A DNA stretch of 64,000 bases, from assembly GCF_009729545.1 (NCBI RefSeq), contig NZ_WFIY01000004.1, positions 222,001 to 286,000 on the forward strand, read 5' to 3'. The stretch is from Acidianus infernus (GTDB taxonomy: Archaea; Thermoproteota; Thermoprotei_A; Sulfolobales; Sulfolobaceae). The position numbers and the translations under genes are program-made. Each line of letters begins with the position of its first letter. Within the stretch, counting starts at the first letter, position 1. The notes below the pieces were generated by a model, which saw only the letters and a list, made by a program, of their open reading frames with translations, made no database searches and was not told the DNA's origin. Positions 45,176 through 55,419 of the stretch are shown here, one piece after another.

Positions 45176-45313
45176 ATGAACAAATATTATGAGAAAATAT
45201 CCTGGAGATTCAGTTTGTCACTTGTAGGGGCTTCAGCTTTTGCTGGAATTTACATGTCAACATTGTATCATGCTGATATCAATGATCAATTTGTACTTAA
45301 GATAAAAACATGA
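45176..45313 (+). CDS. Possible 45-aa membrane miniprotein
   Basis: ATG 45176 opens a 45-codon ORF with one membrane-helix-like stretch (FSLSLVGASAFAGIYMSTLY) after a charged start (MNKYYEKISWR). AAAGGTTAC upstream is only a weak ribosome site. It has no recognised family, and it could be a remnant. The rest of 45153-45421 holds only a 23-codon hydrophobic ORF and AT-rich sequence. Confidence 0.3.
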   Translation: MNKYYEKISWRFSLSLVGASAFAGIYMSTLYHADINDQFVLKIKT

Positions 45314-45421
45314 AAGATAATAAAAATATGTCACAATTCATGATAATATTACGTTTTTTGTTATTGTCAACGTATATTATATCTACAATCTTTAGCTAAC
45401 TTTACGCAAACAGTGAATAAT

Positions 45422-45769
45422 CTATTTACCTTTCTGCTTAAGGTAAATGTAAACCTTGTATCTTATGCAATCCATTAGCCTATCGTGATGGTCCGACATA
45501 TGTAGAGCAATATAATCTAGAACGTCATCATTTTTAAGTAATTCTTCTACACTTGCTGTCGCATTCAGTATAAATCCTGGATCTGCTTTTGTGTTCTTAA
45601 CTTTCCTGTTTTTAACGAGTTCTTTAAGGTATTCATCTGTGTAAGAAATCCACTTTTTAATTACAGCCTCTATGTCGTCTCTATTTACTCCTAGCTTCTT
45701 AGCAATTTGCTTTACCGGTCTATTCTCGCACCTCATTTGCGCAATTTTCTCCTCAATCTTGGGATTCAT
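45422..45769 (-). CDS. Small HTH-domain protein next to tRNA-Thr
   Basis: 115 residues from ATG 45769 (GTG 45778 is an alternative). The N-terminal third CENRPVKQIAKKLGVNRDDI, preceded and followed by helices, is a good homeodomain-like/resolvase-type helix-turn-helix. The rest is helical with ALHMSDHHDRLMDCIRYKV near the end. The start lies 12 nt after the 3' end of tRNA-Thr on the same strand, so both may come from one transcript. No integrase domain is visible. It may be a regulator or a remnant of an integrated element. Confidence 0.65.
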   Translation of the reverse strand: MNPKIEEKIAQMRCENRPVKQIAKKLGVNRDDIEAVIKKWISYTDEYLKELVKNRKVKNTKADPGFILNATASVEELLKNDDVLDYIALHMSDHHDRLMDCIRYKVYIYLKQKGK

Positions 45770-45781
45770 GACTTTCACTAG

Positions 45782-45872
<91 letters not shown>

Positions 45873-45964
45873 TAAATTTTAGCTAATAACTTTAAAAGTT
45901 TATCAGCGTAGTTAACGGCTTTAGCAGAGAAAGGCTTATTAGGTGAATGTAAAAATAATAACTC

Positions 45965-46037
45965 AGCCGGGTCGTCTAGCGGTCAAGGATGGCGGGCTTT
46001 GGCCCCGTCGACCTGGGTTCGAATCCCAGCCCGGCTA
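45965..46037 (+). tRNA. tRNA-Gln (TTG)
   Basis: A 73-nt gene without intron. The acceptor AGCCGGG pairs with CCCGGCT. The anticodon arm is GCGGG-CTTTGGC-CCCGT with anticodon TTG, and the T-loop reads TTCGAATC. The discriminator is A and CCA is not encoded. It is divergent from tRNA-Thr with 96 bp between the genes. Confidence 0.93.
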
Positions 46038-46052
46038 TATATTTTAAAATGT

Positions 46053-46829
46053 ATGGGTAATATTTTATTGAGGTTAAAGATTTTGCCATTCTTTGGTATT
46101 TTTAAACGAAACAAAGAGAGAGAGCATTACATTTATGACGAACTAGGAGAATGGATAATAATTTCTGGGAATTCGAAGCTAGGATTTTTATATTCAGTAA
46201 TTTCAAAAACTGTGTCCAAATTGGCAAAATATTATGATCTTTACATTTTACAGTTTCTTGAAGATTCAGAAATTAGGAATTTTTACACTATTAAAGCAAT
46301 GATATCAACTAGATCTCCTATAAAGGATTCTTTACTTTCTTCTAAGCTTTCTCAAAATCTTTCAAAACATGGCACATTAGGTCAAATAGATGTTGTAAAA
46401 TTAAGATACTGTGGAATGAATTACTTGTTTTTCAAATTTAACATTCTTATTAAGAAGAGTAAGAACGTCAAGGAAGACGTTAAGGTGCTTTTACCCCCCT
46501 TGGGAGTCAGCACTTCTGGAATTCCTTATTCAGTTAAAGATCTTTTTAAGTCGATTTTTGAGTATAATTCTAATGCAGTTTGCCAATCTATTCTGGAGTT
46601 TAAGGATGATAATACTGTGAAGATTTTAGCAAATTGTAGTGATTATGTAGACTTGGAAGGAATAAAATATTCCTTATCTTACTTTTCTAAAGATTTTAAG
46701 ACAAGTGTTAAATCCTCTATTAGGTCTGTAGAAGTTGAGATTGAAGCAAAGGATTTTAATAGGCACGCATTGATTCCTTTACTTTGGAATAATTTTCTTG
46801 ATATATATTCTACATCATCATCCTGCTAA
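46053..46829 (+). CDS. Uncharacterised protein, 258 aa
   Basis: I do not recognise this protein. ATG 46053 lies 15 bp after tRNA-Gln; a longer reading from 45999 would run through the tRNA and is rejected. Features: a basic/hydrophobic start (NILLRLKILPFFGIFKRNKE), alternating strands and helices, a loop rich in Gly/Pro (LLPPLGVSTSGIPYSVKDL) and three to four Cys. There is no membrane domain apart from the possible N-terminal helix. It precedes pgk on the same strand. Confidence 0.65.
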   Translation: MGNILLRLKILPFFGIFKRNKEREHYIYDELGEWIIISGNSKLGFLYSVISKTVSKLAKYYDLYILQFLEDSEIRNFYTIKAMISTRSPIKDSLLSSKLSQNLSKHGTLGQIDVVKLRYCGMNYLFFKFNILIKKSKNVKEDVKVLLPPLGVSTSGIPYSVKDLFKSIFEYNSNAVCQSILEFKDDNTVKILANCSDYVDLEGIKYSLSYFSKDFKTSVKSSIRSVEVEIEAKDFNRHALIPLLWNNFLDIYSTSSSC

Positions 46830-46830
46830 A

Positions 46831-46869
46831 TTAAATATAAATTTTGAGCTTTCGAATTATTCTTGGTGA
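46831..46869 (+). promoter_or_regulatory. TATA box and GGTGA motif before pgk
   Basis: TTAAATATAA at 46831-46840 is a TATA candidate that would start transcription at about 46860-46866. GGTGA at 46865-46869 is 6 nt before the in-frame CTG at 46876. Together they suggest a very short leader. Confidence 0.5.
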
Positions 46870-46875
46870 ATACTT

Positions 46876-48116
<1,241 letters not shown>

Positions 48117-48120
<4 letters not shown>

Positions 48121-49139
48121 TTAAGGTAGCATTAAATGGTTATGGAACTATTGGGAAAAGAGTAGCTAATGCAATTATGTTACAACCCGATATGAAATTA
48201 ATAGGCATTGCAAAAACTTCGCCAAACTATGAGGCATTTGTAGCGCAAAAAATGGGTATAAATATTTATGTTCCTCAGGAATCAGTCAAATCCTTTGATG
48301 AGGCAGGAATAAAAGTTGCGGGAAATATAGAGGATATGGTAAAGGAGGCTGATATTGTAGTTGATGCTACTCCTAACGGAGTTGGTGCACAATATAAGGA
48401 GCTTTATCAAAAATTTAGTAAAAATGCCATATTTCAAGGTGGAGAAAAGGCTAACGTTGCAGATGTTTCTTTCTCTTCTCTTTGTAATTATAATGAAGCT
48501 ATAGGAAAGAAATACATAAGAGTAGTGTCTTGCAATACTACTGCGTTACTTAGAACTATATGCACTTTAAATAAACTAAGTAAAGTTGAAAAAGTTAGGG
48601 CTACAATAGTTAGGAGAGCTGCAGATCCTAAAGAGGTTAAAAAGGGTCCTATAAACGCTTTAGTACCAGACCCTGCTTCAGTCCCTAGTCATCATGCTAA
48701 GGATGTCAACACTGTGCTTAAAGATCTTGATATAATAACAATGGCAGTTATTGCTCCAACAACATATATGCATATGCATTTACTTAACGTGACTCTTAAG
48801 TCTCAAGTAAGTAAAGAGGACGTCATAAGTCAGTTTTTGAATACAAGTAGGTTTCTGCTTGTAAGAGGCAAATCAAAAGTTAATTCTACTGCAGAAATTA
48901 TTGAGGTTGCAAGAGATTTGGGTAGAATAAGGAATGATGTTCCGGAAGTAGTAATATTTGAAGATTCAATCTATACTAAGGGTAATGAAGTATTTTTAAT
49001 GTACGCAGTTCATCAAGAGTCTATAGTAGTTCCTGAGAATATAGATGCAATAAGGGCTTCGTTAGATTTGGCTAGTGCAGAAGATTCGATAAAAATAACA
49101 AATACTAGTCTAAATATAGGTAAAGGGTATCTTATATGA
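48117..49139 (+). CDS. gap: Glyceraldehyde-3-phosphate dehydrogenase, archaeal type
   Basis: 340 residues of the archaeal type II GAPDH. Nucleotide-binding start VALNGYGTIGKRVANAI, catalytic Cys139 in VVSCNTTALLRT, and later HHAKDVNTVL. It probably prefers NADP and, in Sulfolobales, serves mainly the gluconeogenic direction. It is coupled to pgk upstream and to the universal stress gene downstream by 4-nt overlaps. Confidence 0.96.
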
Positions 49140-49543
49140 GCTCTCCAACATATACCGTAAGTTTATGGTTTAGGAGAATCTTAGTTCCTGTGGACGGATC
49201 AGAAAATAGCATGAGAGCTTTAGAATTAGCAACAGATTTTAGCCTTAGATACGGTTCTAAAGTTACAGTAATTCATGTATGCAGTACTTGTGAGGAAGCC
49301 GAGCACGTTAAAAAGAAGGTTGAGGAAAGGATAGGAGATAAAATAGATTATGATTTTAAAATAATAAAAATGTCTAATGACAGTAGCGTTCCTAATGAGA
49401 TCTTAAAAGTGATAAATGAGGACACTTTTGATGCAGTAATCATGGGTTCTAGAGGTACTTCAGTCAACAGTGATATAAATATAGGATCAACAGTGTTATC
49501 TGTTGCAGCAAATGCTTCAATAACTGTTATAATTGTTAGATAA
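49136..49543 (+). CDS. Universal stress protein (UspA family)
   Basis: 135 residues. ILVPVDGSENSMRALELA at the N-terminus and the ATP-binding signature GSRGTSVNSDINIGSTVLSV (GxRG-x9-GS) mark the nucleotide-binding Usp class. Its start overlaps the gap stop codon, which ties it to pgk-gap expression. It is convergent with glyA with an 8-bp overlap. Its role in the cell is unknown. Confidence 0.9.
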   Translation: MSSPTYTVSLWFRRILVPVDGSENSMRALELATDFSLRYGSKVTVIHVCSTCEEAEHVKKKVEERIGDKIDYDFKIIKMSNDSSVPNEILKVINEDTFDAVIMGSRGTSVNSDINIGSTVLSVAANASITVIIVR

Positions 49544-50831
49544 TCATTGGAATGCTCTTGCTAGAGTAGCTTGATAGGTCAACGTTAAATGTGTATTTTA
49601 CTTCAAGGAACCTCTTTCTTAGTTCTATTACTTCCTTCTTAACCTCTTTAGGATCTTTTCCATCTATTGCGACTTTCTTCATTAATTCAGCAATTTCATC
49701 CATTTCGTCTTCTTTCATTCCGTATCTAGTCATTTCTTGAACTCCTATTCTTAATCCGCTAGGATTACTTACAGTTTCCGGAGTATCACAAGGCAATAAG
49801 TTTTTATTTACTATTATATTAGCCTCCTCTAGTAATTTTGCTATCTTAGCTCCTCCGCCTAACTCTCTAACGTTTACTGCGACTTGGTGGCTTTTAGTGT
49901 ATCCTAGATGCTCTCCTACTACCTTAAATCCTCTTTCCGCTAAGGCCTCTGCAAGTTTTTTCGCATTTTTAGTTATTTGTGAAGCGTAATCTTTACCGAA
50001 GTATTTCATTTCTATTAAAGTAACCGCAGTTGCTGGCAGTCTGTGCAAATGATGATTGCTTACAAACCATGGAAATATTGTCCTAGAGATTTCTTTGAAT
50101 AGTTCGTCATCATTTGATAATATAGAACCTCCTTGGGGTCCAGGAAAAGTCTTATGAGTGGAGGTAGTCATTACATCTGCCCCTTCATCTAATGGATTAC
50201 TCCAAGCTTTACCAACTATTAATCCGTAAACGTGAGCAGCATCATAAACTAGTTTTGCCCCGACCGCATGAACGTGAGGAGCAAGTTCTTTTGTAGGATG
50301 AGGGAATAAATATAAGCTTCCTCCAAGAACTACGAATTTTGGTTTAACCTCTTCTATCATTTTAATAGCCTTATCTACATCAACGTTTATGTTTTCTTTA
50401 TCAAAAGGCATTTCTATATGTTGTATTCCTAGTGCTCCTAAAGTTCCGAACTTTGTGTGACTTACGTGAGAGCCCGCTTGAACTGGGGCTATTAATGCCT
50501 TATCTCCAGGGTTTGCTAAAATTCTGAATACTGCAGCATTAGCTATTGTTCCACTTATTGGCCTTAGGTCAGAGTTTTTAGCTGGAGTTACTTCGTTCAT
50601 TAATTCTATTGCTAGGCTCTCTATTTCATCAACATATTTTGTACCTTGATAAAACCTTTTGTAAGGCTTACCTTCAGCATATCTTGACATGAAGTCACTC
50701 ATATATACTGCCTCTGCTAGTGGGCTCATCACGTTCTCTGATGCTATCAAATTTATTGTTTCAGTTCTTCTCCACGTATTTTGTTCTTTAGTTAATTGAA
50801 TAACTTTCGTTAACTCTTCGGGCAATTCCAT
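49536..50831 (-). CDS. glyA: Serine hydroxymethyltransferase
   Basis: 431 residues; interconverts serine and glycine with a tetrahydropterin cofactor. NLIASENVMSPLAEAVYMSD at the N-terminus and the PLP lysine motif MTTSTHKTFPGPQGG are diagnostic. It links the serine genes at 22-24 kb and the glycine cleavage genes at 31-36 kb in one-carbon metabolism. HMG-CoA reductase lies upstream on the same strand, 26 bp away. Confidence 0.96.
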   Translation of the reverse strand: MELPEELTKVIQLTKEQNTWRRTETINLIASENVMSPLAEAVYMSDFMSRYAEGKPYKRFYQGTKYVDEIESLAIELMNEVTPAKNSDLRPISGTIANAAVFRILANPGDKALIAPVQAGSHVSHTKFGTLGALGIQHIEMPFDKENINVDVDKAIKMIEEVKPKFVVLGGSLYLFPHPTKELAPHVHAVGAKLVYDAAHVYGLIVGKAWSNPLDEGADVMTTSTHKTFPGPQGGSILSNDDELFKEISRTIFPWFVSNHHLHRLPATAVTLIEMKYFGKDYASQITKNAKKLAEALAERGFKVVGEHLGYTKSHQVAVNVRELGGGAKIAKLLEEANIIVNKNLLPCDTPETVSNPSGLRIGVQEMTRYGMKEDEMDEIAELMKKVAIDGKDPKEVKKEVIELRKRFLEVKYTFNVDLSSYSSKSIPMII

Positions 50832-50857
50832 GGCTTATAGTTTCACAAAAGAGAAAA

Positions 50858-52087
50858 TTAAGCTTTTATGCCCCTACCTAACATCTTGTGAGCTCTGCCT
50901 AACTCCTTATTACCAAGTGCTGAAAGCAGATTTAATTCCCCTGCCAGTACTGTCGATGCAATTATTTCAGCGAATTTTTTAGCATTACTTCCAGGAGGAT
51001 TTCCTCCACCGGCAACGCCCATGATAGATAATGCCTCCCTTTGAGTAGGCAATCTTGTCCCACCGCCAACAGTTCCAACTTCAAGTGAAGGTAAAGTCAC
51101 GCTTATGTAAAGATCTTCTCCTCTAACTTCTGTCCAAGTATATCCACTACTGCTTTCTACTACCTGGGCCATATCTTGCCCTGTAGCAAGAAAAATTGCA
51201 GCAATTATGTTAGCAAAATGGGCATTAAATTGATAAATATTTCCAGCTCTTGCACTCCCTAACAAGTTTTTTCTTAAATTTACTTCATGTATCGCCTCAG
51301 CTGTAGTGCGAAGAACTTCCTTAAGTATTGTGGAAGGTATTAAAGCTTCTGCAATAACAGTCTTGCCTCTACCAAAAATTGAGTTGACCATTGATTGTTT
51401 TTTGTCACTACACATATTTCCGCTAACAGCAACGCATTTTGCTTCGGTAAACTCGCTTTCTATAAAATTGCAAATTGCTTCAGAGGCTATAGTAGCCATG
51501 TTCATGCCCATAGCATCTCCTGTCTCAAATACGAATCTTAACCATACATTATTTCCTAAAACAAAAGGTTGTATTTCTTTCAATTTTCCGTGAGAAGTAG
51601 TTGACTCTGCTACTTCCTTTATTTTATCTAAATTTTTATTTATCCACTGCAAAAAATTTACAACACTATCTATATTAGGTAATTTAAATACTGGAGCTCT
51701 AGCCATGCCGTCAAAAATTATCTTAACTTTAGCTCCTCCAGCCTTTGTAATTGCCTTACAACCTCTATTTACACTAGCAATTAATGCTCCTTCTGTAGTT
51801 GCTAGTGGAACATAAAAATTTCCCTTAGCGTAATCTCCATTAATTTTTAAAGGGCCTACTACGCCAACTGGTATTTGTATTCCACCTATTACATTTTCTG
51901 CATTTCTATTTTTTATCTCAGAATAGTCTAAAATTGTTGACCCTATAGAAGGTAAACTTATGCCAAGAATTTTTTCTAATGCAAGCCTTCTTGCAACCAT
52001 TGCGGCATTTGCTTCCAAAAAATTATCAATTTCATGAAGCTCTATTTCCCCTTTAACAGCTTTTTCTACTACATCATCTATGTTCAT
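50858..52087 (-). CDS. hmgA: HMG-CoA reductase, class I
   Basis: 409 residues; reduces HMG-CoA to mevalonate with NADPH. ENVIGGIQIPVGVVGPLKIN, GDAMGMNMATIASEA (Asp catalytic region), and VGGGTRLPTQREALSIMG are class I signatures, with no membrane domain. A catalytic His lies in LGRAHKMLGRG near the end. It overlaps the DUF35 gene by 14 bp and closes the mevalonate cluster. Confidence 0.96.
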   Translation of the reverse strand: MNIDDVVEKAVKGEIELHEIDNFLEANAAMVARRLALEKILGISLPSIGSTILDYSEIKNRNAENVIGGIQIPVGVVGPLKINGDYAKGNFYVPLATTEGALIASVNRGCKAITKAGGAKVKIIFDGMARAPVFKLPNIDSVVNFLQWINKNLDKIKEVAESTTSHGKLKEIQPFVLGNNVWLRFVFETGDAMGMNMATIASEAICNFIESEFTEAKCVAVSGNMCSDKKQSMVNSIFGRGKTVIAEALIPSTILKEVLRTTAEAIHEVNLRKNLLGSARAGNIYQFNAHFANIIAAIFLATGQDMAQVVESSSGYTWTEVRGEDLYISVTLPSLEVGTVGGGTRLPTQREALSIMGVAGGGNPPGSNAKKFAEIIASTVLAGELNLLSALGNKELGRAHKMLGRGIKA

Positions 52088-52481
52088 CTTCTACCAGCCT
52101 AAATTTTATACCGTATTCTATCAAGCCATTACTTGAGTCTGCCTTTAACCTCCTTATGACTGCTTCTACTCTAGAATTATCTTTAATTTCACCAGTAATG
52201 TCTGTTAATGGGGCTACAATTTCAATGCCTTCATCTAATCTTATTAAACCTACGTATTCTGGAGCTGTTTTTTCAAAGCCCGGTCTAGTTTGATATGATA
52301 CAGTATATGAAATTAGAGTTCCACGCCCGCTTAATTTTACTTTAGAGACGCTTGTAGAACCGCATTTATTACATATTTCTCTGTAAGGGAAGAATAGATT
52401 ACCGCATTTATTGCACTTGCCTGCGATTAATGAATATAGACTCTCTTTATTTCTCCAAACTTGTGCAGGAAAGACTTTCAT
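52074..52481 (-). CDS. DUF35 zinc-ribbon/OB-fold acyl-CoA-binding protein
   Basis: 135 residues. A rubredoxin-like zinc ribbon (GKCNKCGNLFFPYREICNKC) and an OB fold (GRGTLISYTVSYQTRPGFEK) follow a short helix. In archaea such a protein bridges acetoacetyl-CoA thiolase and HMG-CoA synthase in one complex, passing the acyl-CoA intermediate. Its position between the thiolase-like gene and HMG-CoA reductase matches that role. ATG 52481 is chosen, since GAGGTG lies 5 nt upstream. Confidence 0.9.
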   Translation of the reverse strand: MKVFPAQVWRNKESLYSLIAGKCNKCGNLFFPYREICNKCGSTSVSKVKLSGRGTLISYTVSYQTRPGFEKTAPEYVGLIRLDEGIEIVAPLTDITGEIKDNSRVEAVIRRLKADSSNGLIEYGIKFRLVEDEHR

Positions 52482-52483
52482 TT

Positions 52484-53551
52484 TTAACACCTCTTTAATC
52501 CAATTACATAAGCTGAAGTACCTAAATCATCTGTTGATATTACCACTCCTTTTTCACCTTGTGCCCTCTTACCTGGGAAAGAACCTGCTAATTGCATGAA
52601 AGATTCTGCAAGTTGATAAATTCCGGTAGCTCCACCCGGGTATCCTCTAGATTTTAAACCACCGCTATAATTCACCTGAATTGAGTCTAGCATATTCAAA
52701 GATTTGCCCTTTTCGAAGCCTATCTCTTCTAGGATTAGCGCTGCATTAATGCTATAAGAATCGTGAATTTCCATGAAATCTGCTTTGTATTCTCTAAATC
52801 GCGAATAGGCTTGTCTTACCGCAGGCATACTCAGTGTTGTAAATTCTGAAACTGCTGAGGAAACGTCAGTTATTTTTACTTTAATCTCCGGTTTAAACTC
52901 CTCATTAGTAAGCAATACTGCCGCTGCGCCGTCTGCTCTTGGCGAAGTATCGAATAGTCTAAGAGGTTCAGAAATAATTTGTGATTCTTCTATAGTTTTC
53001 TTATCTACTTGGAATTTTAAATAAGCGAAAGGATTTTCTGAACCATATTTATGCATTGCTAAAGGCCATTGGGTGAAATAATCGTAATCTACACCATAAG
53101 TCTTCATGTACTGTTTCATTTGTAATGCTGCAAATGGCTGTAAAGTTAGTCCTTCTCTATATCCAAATTTTTCGTCTAAATTCTCTGCAATTATTTCATT
53201 AAGATAGCTAGTAGGAAAGTCACCCATTTTTTCTACGCCTATTAATAATATAGACTTAACTAGCCCAGATTTTATCATGTAATAAGCCGTCTCTATTGCA
53301 GCGCCGCCGCTGGCATCTCCATTTTCTATTCTGATTGTGAATCCTGAAAAACCTAACATGCTGGAAATCTTACTAGCTAAAAGAACTTGATTAACTGTAG
53401 TCTCTGAATAAGCATTTGCTATAATCACGGCATCGGGCTTTATTTGAGAGTTGAACTTACTCATTACCTCTGCTACTAAGTCTACTAAGTTTTTCTCATA
53501 ATATCTATCTATTTTTATCATTGAAGAATCATAAACTAATACGTCCGTCAT
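52484..53551 (-). CDS. Thiolase-like protein with altered catalytic residues
   Basis: 355 residues of the archaeal thiolase family. The nucleophile segment reads IENGDASGGAAIETAY, where related enzymes have CASGGAA: residue 79 is Asp in place of Cys. The segment NYSGGLKSRGYPGGATG has Tyr304 where the family has His (GHP). The His of EIHDSYS (His263) is kept. The C-terminal GG-Cys loop is also replaced (TDDLGTSAYV). It may therefore be a non-catalytic scaffold for HMG-CoA synthase and DUF35, or use other chemistry. It overlaps HMG-CoA synthase by one nucleotide (TAATG). Confidence 0.85.
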   Translation of the reverse strand: MTDVLVYDSSMIKIDRYYEKNLVDLVAEVMSKFNSQIKPDAVIIANAYSETTVNQVLLASKISSMLGFSGFTIRIENGDASGGAAIETAYYMIKSGLVKSILLIGVEKMGDFPTSYLNEIIAENLDEKFGYREGLTLQPFAALQMKQYMKTYGVDYDYFTQWPLAMHKYGSENPFAYLKFQVDKKTIEESQIISEPLRLFDTSPRADGAAAVLLTNEEFKPEIKVKITDVSSAVSEFTTLSMPAVRQAYSRFREYKADFMEIHDSYSINAALILEEIGFEKGKSLNMLDSIQVNYSGGLKSRGYPGGATGIYQLAESFMQLAGSFPGKRAQGEKGVVISTDDLGTSAYVIGLKRC

Positions 53552-54597
53552 TATTCATACACCTTGTATTTATTCGTGAATTTTGCATATTCTGCATAAG
53601 TTACAATGATCTTATTTGAAATATAATAATCCGTCGTGTGAGCGAGCTTTTGTTTCTCTAAGATATTCTCAGTAGTAACAAAACTAAAAGCGTCTGCACC
53701 AGCACCGCTACCAAATGGAGCAACTAGAATTCTTTGTCCTGGTCTTGCTATGTCAAGTACTTTAGCAAATCCTAGTAATGCTGAGGCATTATACGGATTT
53801 CCTATGTAAGGAGAGACTAAGCCTGGCTTTACTTTCTCTAATGGCACCCCAAGTTTTTTAGCAACTTGAACTGGGAATTTTCCATTAGGTTGGTGAAAAA
53901 CAAAGTAATCGAAGTCAGAAACCTTATAACCATAGTCCTGGAATAATTTTTCAACCGCAGAAATTATATGTGCGAAATATGCGGGCTCCCCAGTAAAAGC
54001 TTCTCCATGTAAAGGATAAGGCATTCCGTCCCTTCTCCAGAAATCTGGAGTATCAGTATTGAAAGAAGCAAATCCTTCTAATACAGCTGCAGATTCGTCA
54101 GATTTACCTACTATAAATGATACTGCTGCAGCGGCTGAACTTAACTCAAGAATATCCCCTGGATTAGATTGTGCAGTATCTGAACCAACTACCATACCGT
54201 ATTTTATCTTTCCGCTCTCAACCATGCTTAAAGCCAAACCCAAGCCCACTGATGCAGCTCTGCAAGCAAATTCCATATCTGCACTTAATGAGTAATGTGA
54301 AATACCTAAAGCATCTATAAGTACTGCAGCAGTAGGTTTTACTGCATAAACTTTAGATTCTGAACCAAATAATACTAAGCCTATTTCTTCCGGGTTTATT
54401 CTAGCTCTATTTAACGCATTTCTTGAGGCTTCTATAGCCATAGTTGTTGAATCCTCATCCGGTGCCGGTACAGACTTTTCTGTTAAACCTAAAACTTTAG
54501 GAGTAGTAGCTTCTTTTCCCCAAACCTTTGCTATGTCATTGACGTTTATTCTATATCTAGGTATGTAAGATCCCCATCCAACTATACCTGAACGCAT
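53551..54597 (-). CDS. HMG-CoA synthase, archaeal type
   Basis: 348 residues; condenses acetyl-CoA and acetoacetyl-CoA. The triad is visible: Glu80 in LFGSESKVYAVKPT, Cys112 in MEFACRAAS, and His235 in VFHQPNGK. The first gene of the mevalonate cluster, it is followed by the thiolase-like, DUF35 and reductase genes in one operon. A TATA box lies directly upstream, so the mRNA is probably leaderless. Confidence 0.95.
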   Translation of the reverse strand: MRSGIVGWGSYIPRYRINVNDIAKVWGKEATTPKVLGLTEKSVPAPDEDSTTMAIEASRNALNRARINPEEIGLVLFGSESKVYAVKPTAAVLIDALGISHYSLSADMEFACRAASVGLGLALSMVESGKIKYGMVVGSDTAQSNPGDILELSSAAAAVSFIVGKSDESAAVLEGFASFNTDTPDFWRRDGMPYPLHGEAFTGEPAYFAHIISAVEKLFQDYGYKVSDFDYFVFHQPNGKFPVQVAKKLGVPLEKVKPGLVSPYIGNPYNASALLGFAKVLDIARPGQRILVAPFGSGAGADAFSFVTTENILEKQKLAHTTDYYISNKIIVTYAEYAKFTNKYKVYE

Positions 54598-54615
54598 CTT
54601 AATAATTCCTCTTTG

Positions 54616-54628
54616 TATTTTTTAAAGA
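54616..54628 (-). promoter_or_regulatory. TATA box of the mevalonate operon
   Basis: On the minus strand CTTTAAAAAATAC is about 25 bp before the HMG-CoA synthase ATG at 54597, so transcription should start at or within a few bases of the start codon. Confidence 0.5.
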
Positions 54629-54650
54629 TTTTCTATTGTCGATATACCTA

Positions 54651-54666
54651 ATAGACAATTGTCTAT
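54651..54666. promoter_or_regulatory. 16-bp palindrome upstream of the mevalonate operon
   Basis: ATAGACAATTGTCTAT is a perfect palindrome about 30 bp upstream of the HMG-CoA synthase TATA box. A related half-site TATTGTCGATA lies at 54634-54644. This is the form of a dimeric-regulator site, but no regulator is linked. Confidence 0.4.
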
Positions 54667-54733
54667 AAAAAAGTAAAGTATGAAGACAAGAAAAAGAAAG
54701 AATTAATTAAAAGAGAAAAAAGAAAGAGAGGGT

Positions 54734-55120
54734 TTAATCTGAGCTTCTATCTGCATAAAATACCTGGTATCTTCTTGGTTTTAATGCCTTTACAATATAA
54801 TCAAAAGCAGCTTGCGGGTCACTTTGCTCTCCGCAAGTATAAACATCAAGTGTGGCGTAATTATATTCATTCCATGTGTGAAGCGCTATGTGACTTTCTT
54901 CCACCAAAGCTAGTACGGAAACCCCACCTTTTTTACCTCCAAATGACCAAGACTTTGCTTCTACTAATTTCATGTTTGCTACCTTTACTGCTTCTAGAAC
55001 TAACTTTTCTAGATATTCTCTGTCAGTAAGTATTTTAGGATCTATATCATATAGGTTTCCGAATACATGCTTACCTACAATTTTATCTTCAGAAGATTTG
55101 AGAACGAGTCTCTCTTCCAT
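54734..55120 (-). CDS. Pyruvoyl-dependent decarboxylase, AdoMetDC family (probably arginine decarboxylase)
   Basis: 128 residues. The self-cleavage site is ESH: Glu75-Ser76-His77, where Ser76 becomes the pyruvoyl group. HTWNEYNYATLDVYTCG is the conserved Cys-containing segment. In Crenarchaeota one paralogue of this family works as arginine decarboxylase and the other as S-adenosylmethionine decarboxylase. The copy next to the HMG-CoA synthase gene in Sulfolobus is, as I remember, the arginine enzyme, so I favour agmatine/polyamine synthesis. The sequence alone does not decide. Confidence 0.85.
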   Translation of the reverse strand: MEERLVLKSSEDKIVGKHVFGNLYDIDPKILTDREYLEKLVLEAVKVANMKLVEAKSWSFGGKKGGVSVLALVEESHIALHTWNEYNYATLDVYTCGEQSDPQAAFDYIVKALKPRRYQVFYADRSSD

Positions 55121-55263
55121 TTCCTGTTCTATTACCCTCCACGTTTACATGAATAATTTACATTTATAAATGTAACTGAGCAATTCTATTTGGATTATTT
55201 TATATGATTTTATCTAGGTATTTTATCTTCCGAAAACTCTTTAATAGCTTAGATAGTATAGAA

Positions 55264-55342
<79 letters not shown>

Positions 55343-55419
55343 CCACAATTATTACTATTTTAATATTATTTGAAGCTAAGAGATAAAGATCTACACAATG
55401 TAACTTTATTTAGTTATCC

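Noticed and set aside
45999..46052. N-terminal extension of the 258-residue protein
   Set aside because: The codons lie in tRNA-Gln; ATG 46053 after the tRNA is the sensible start.
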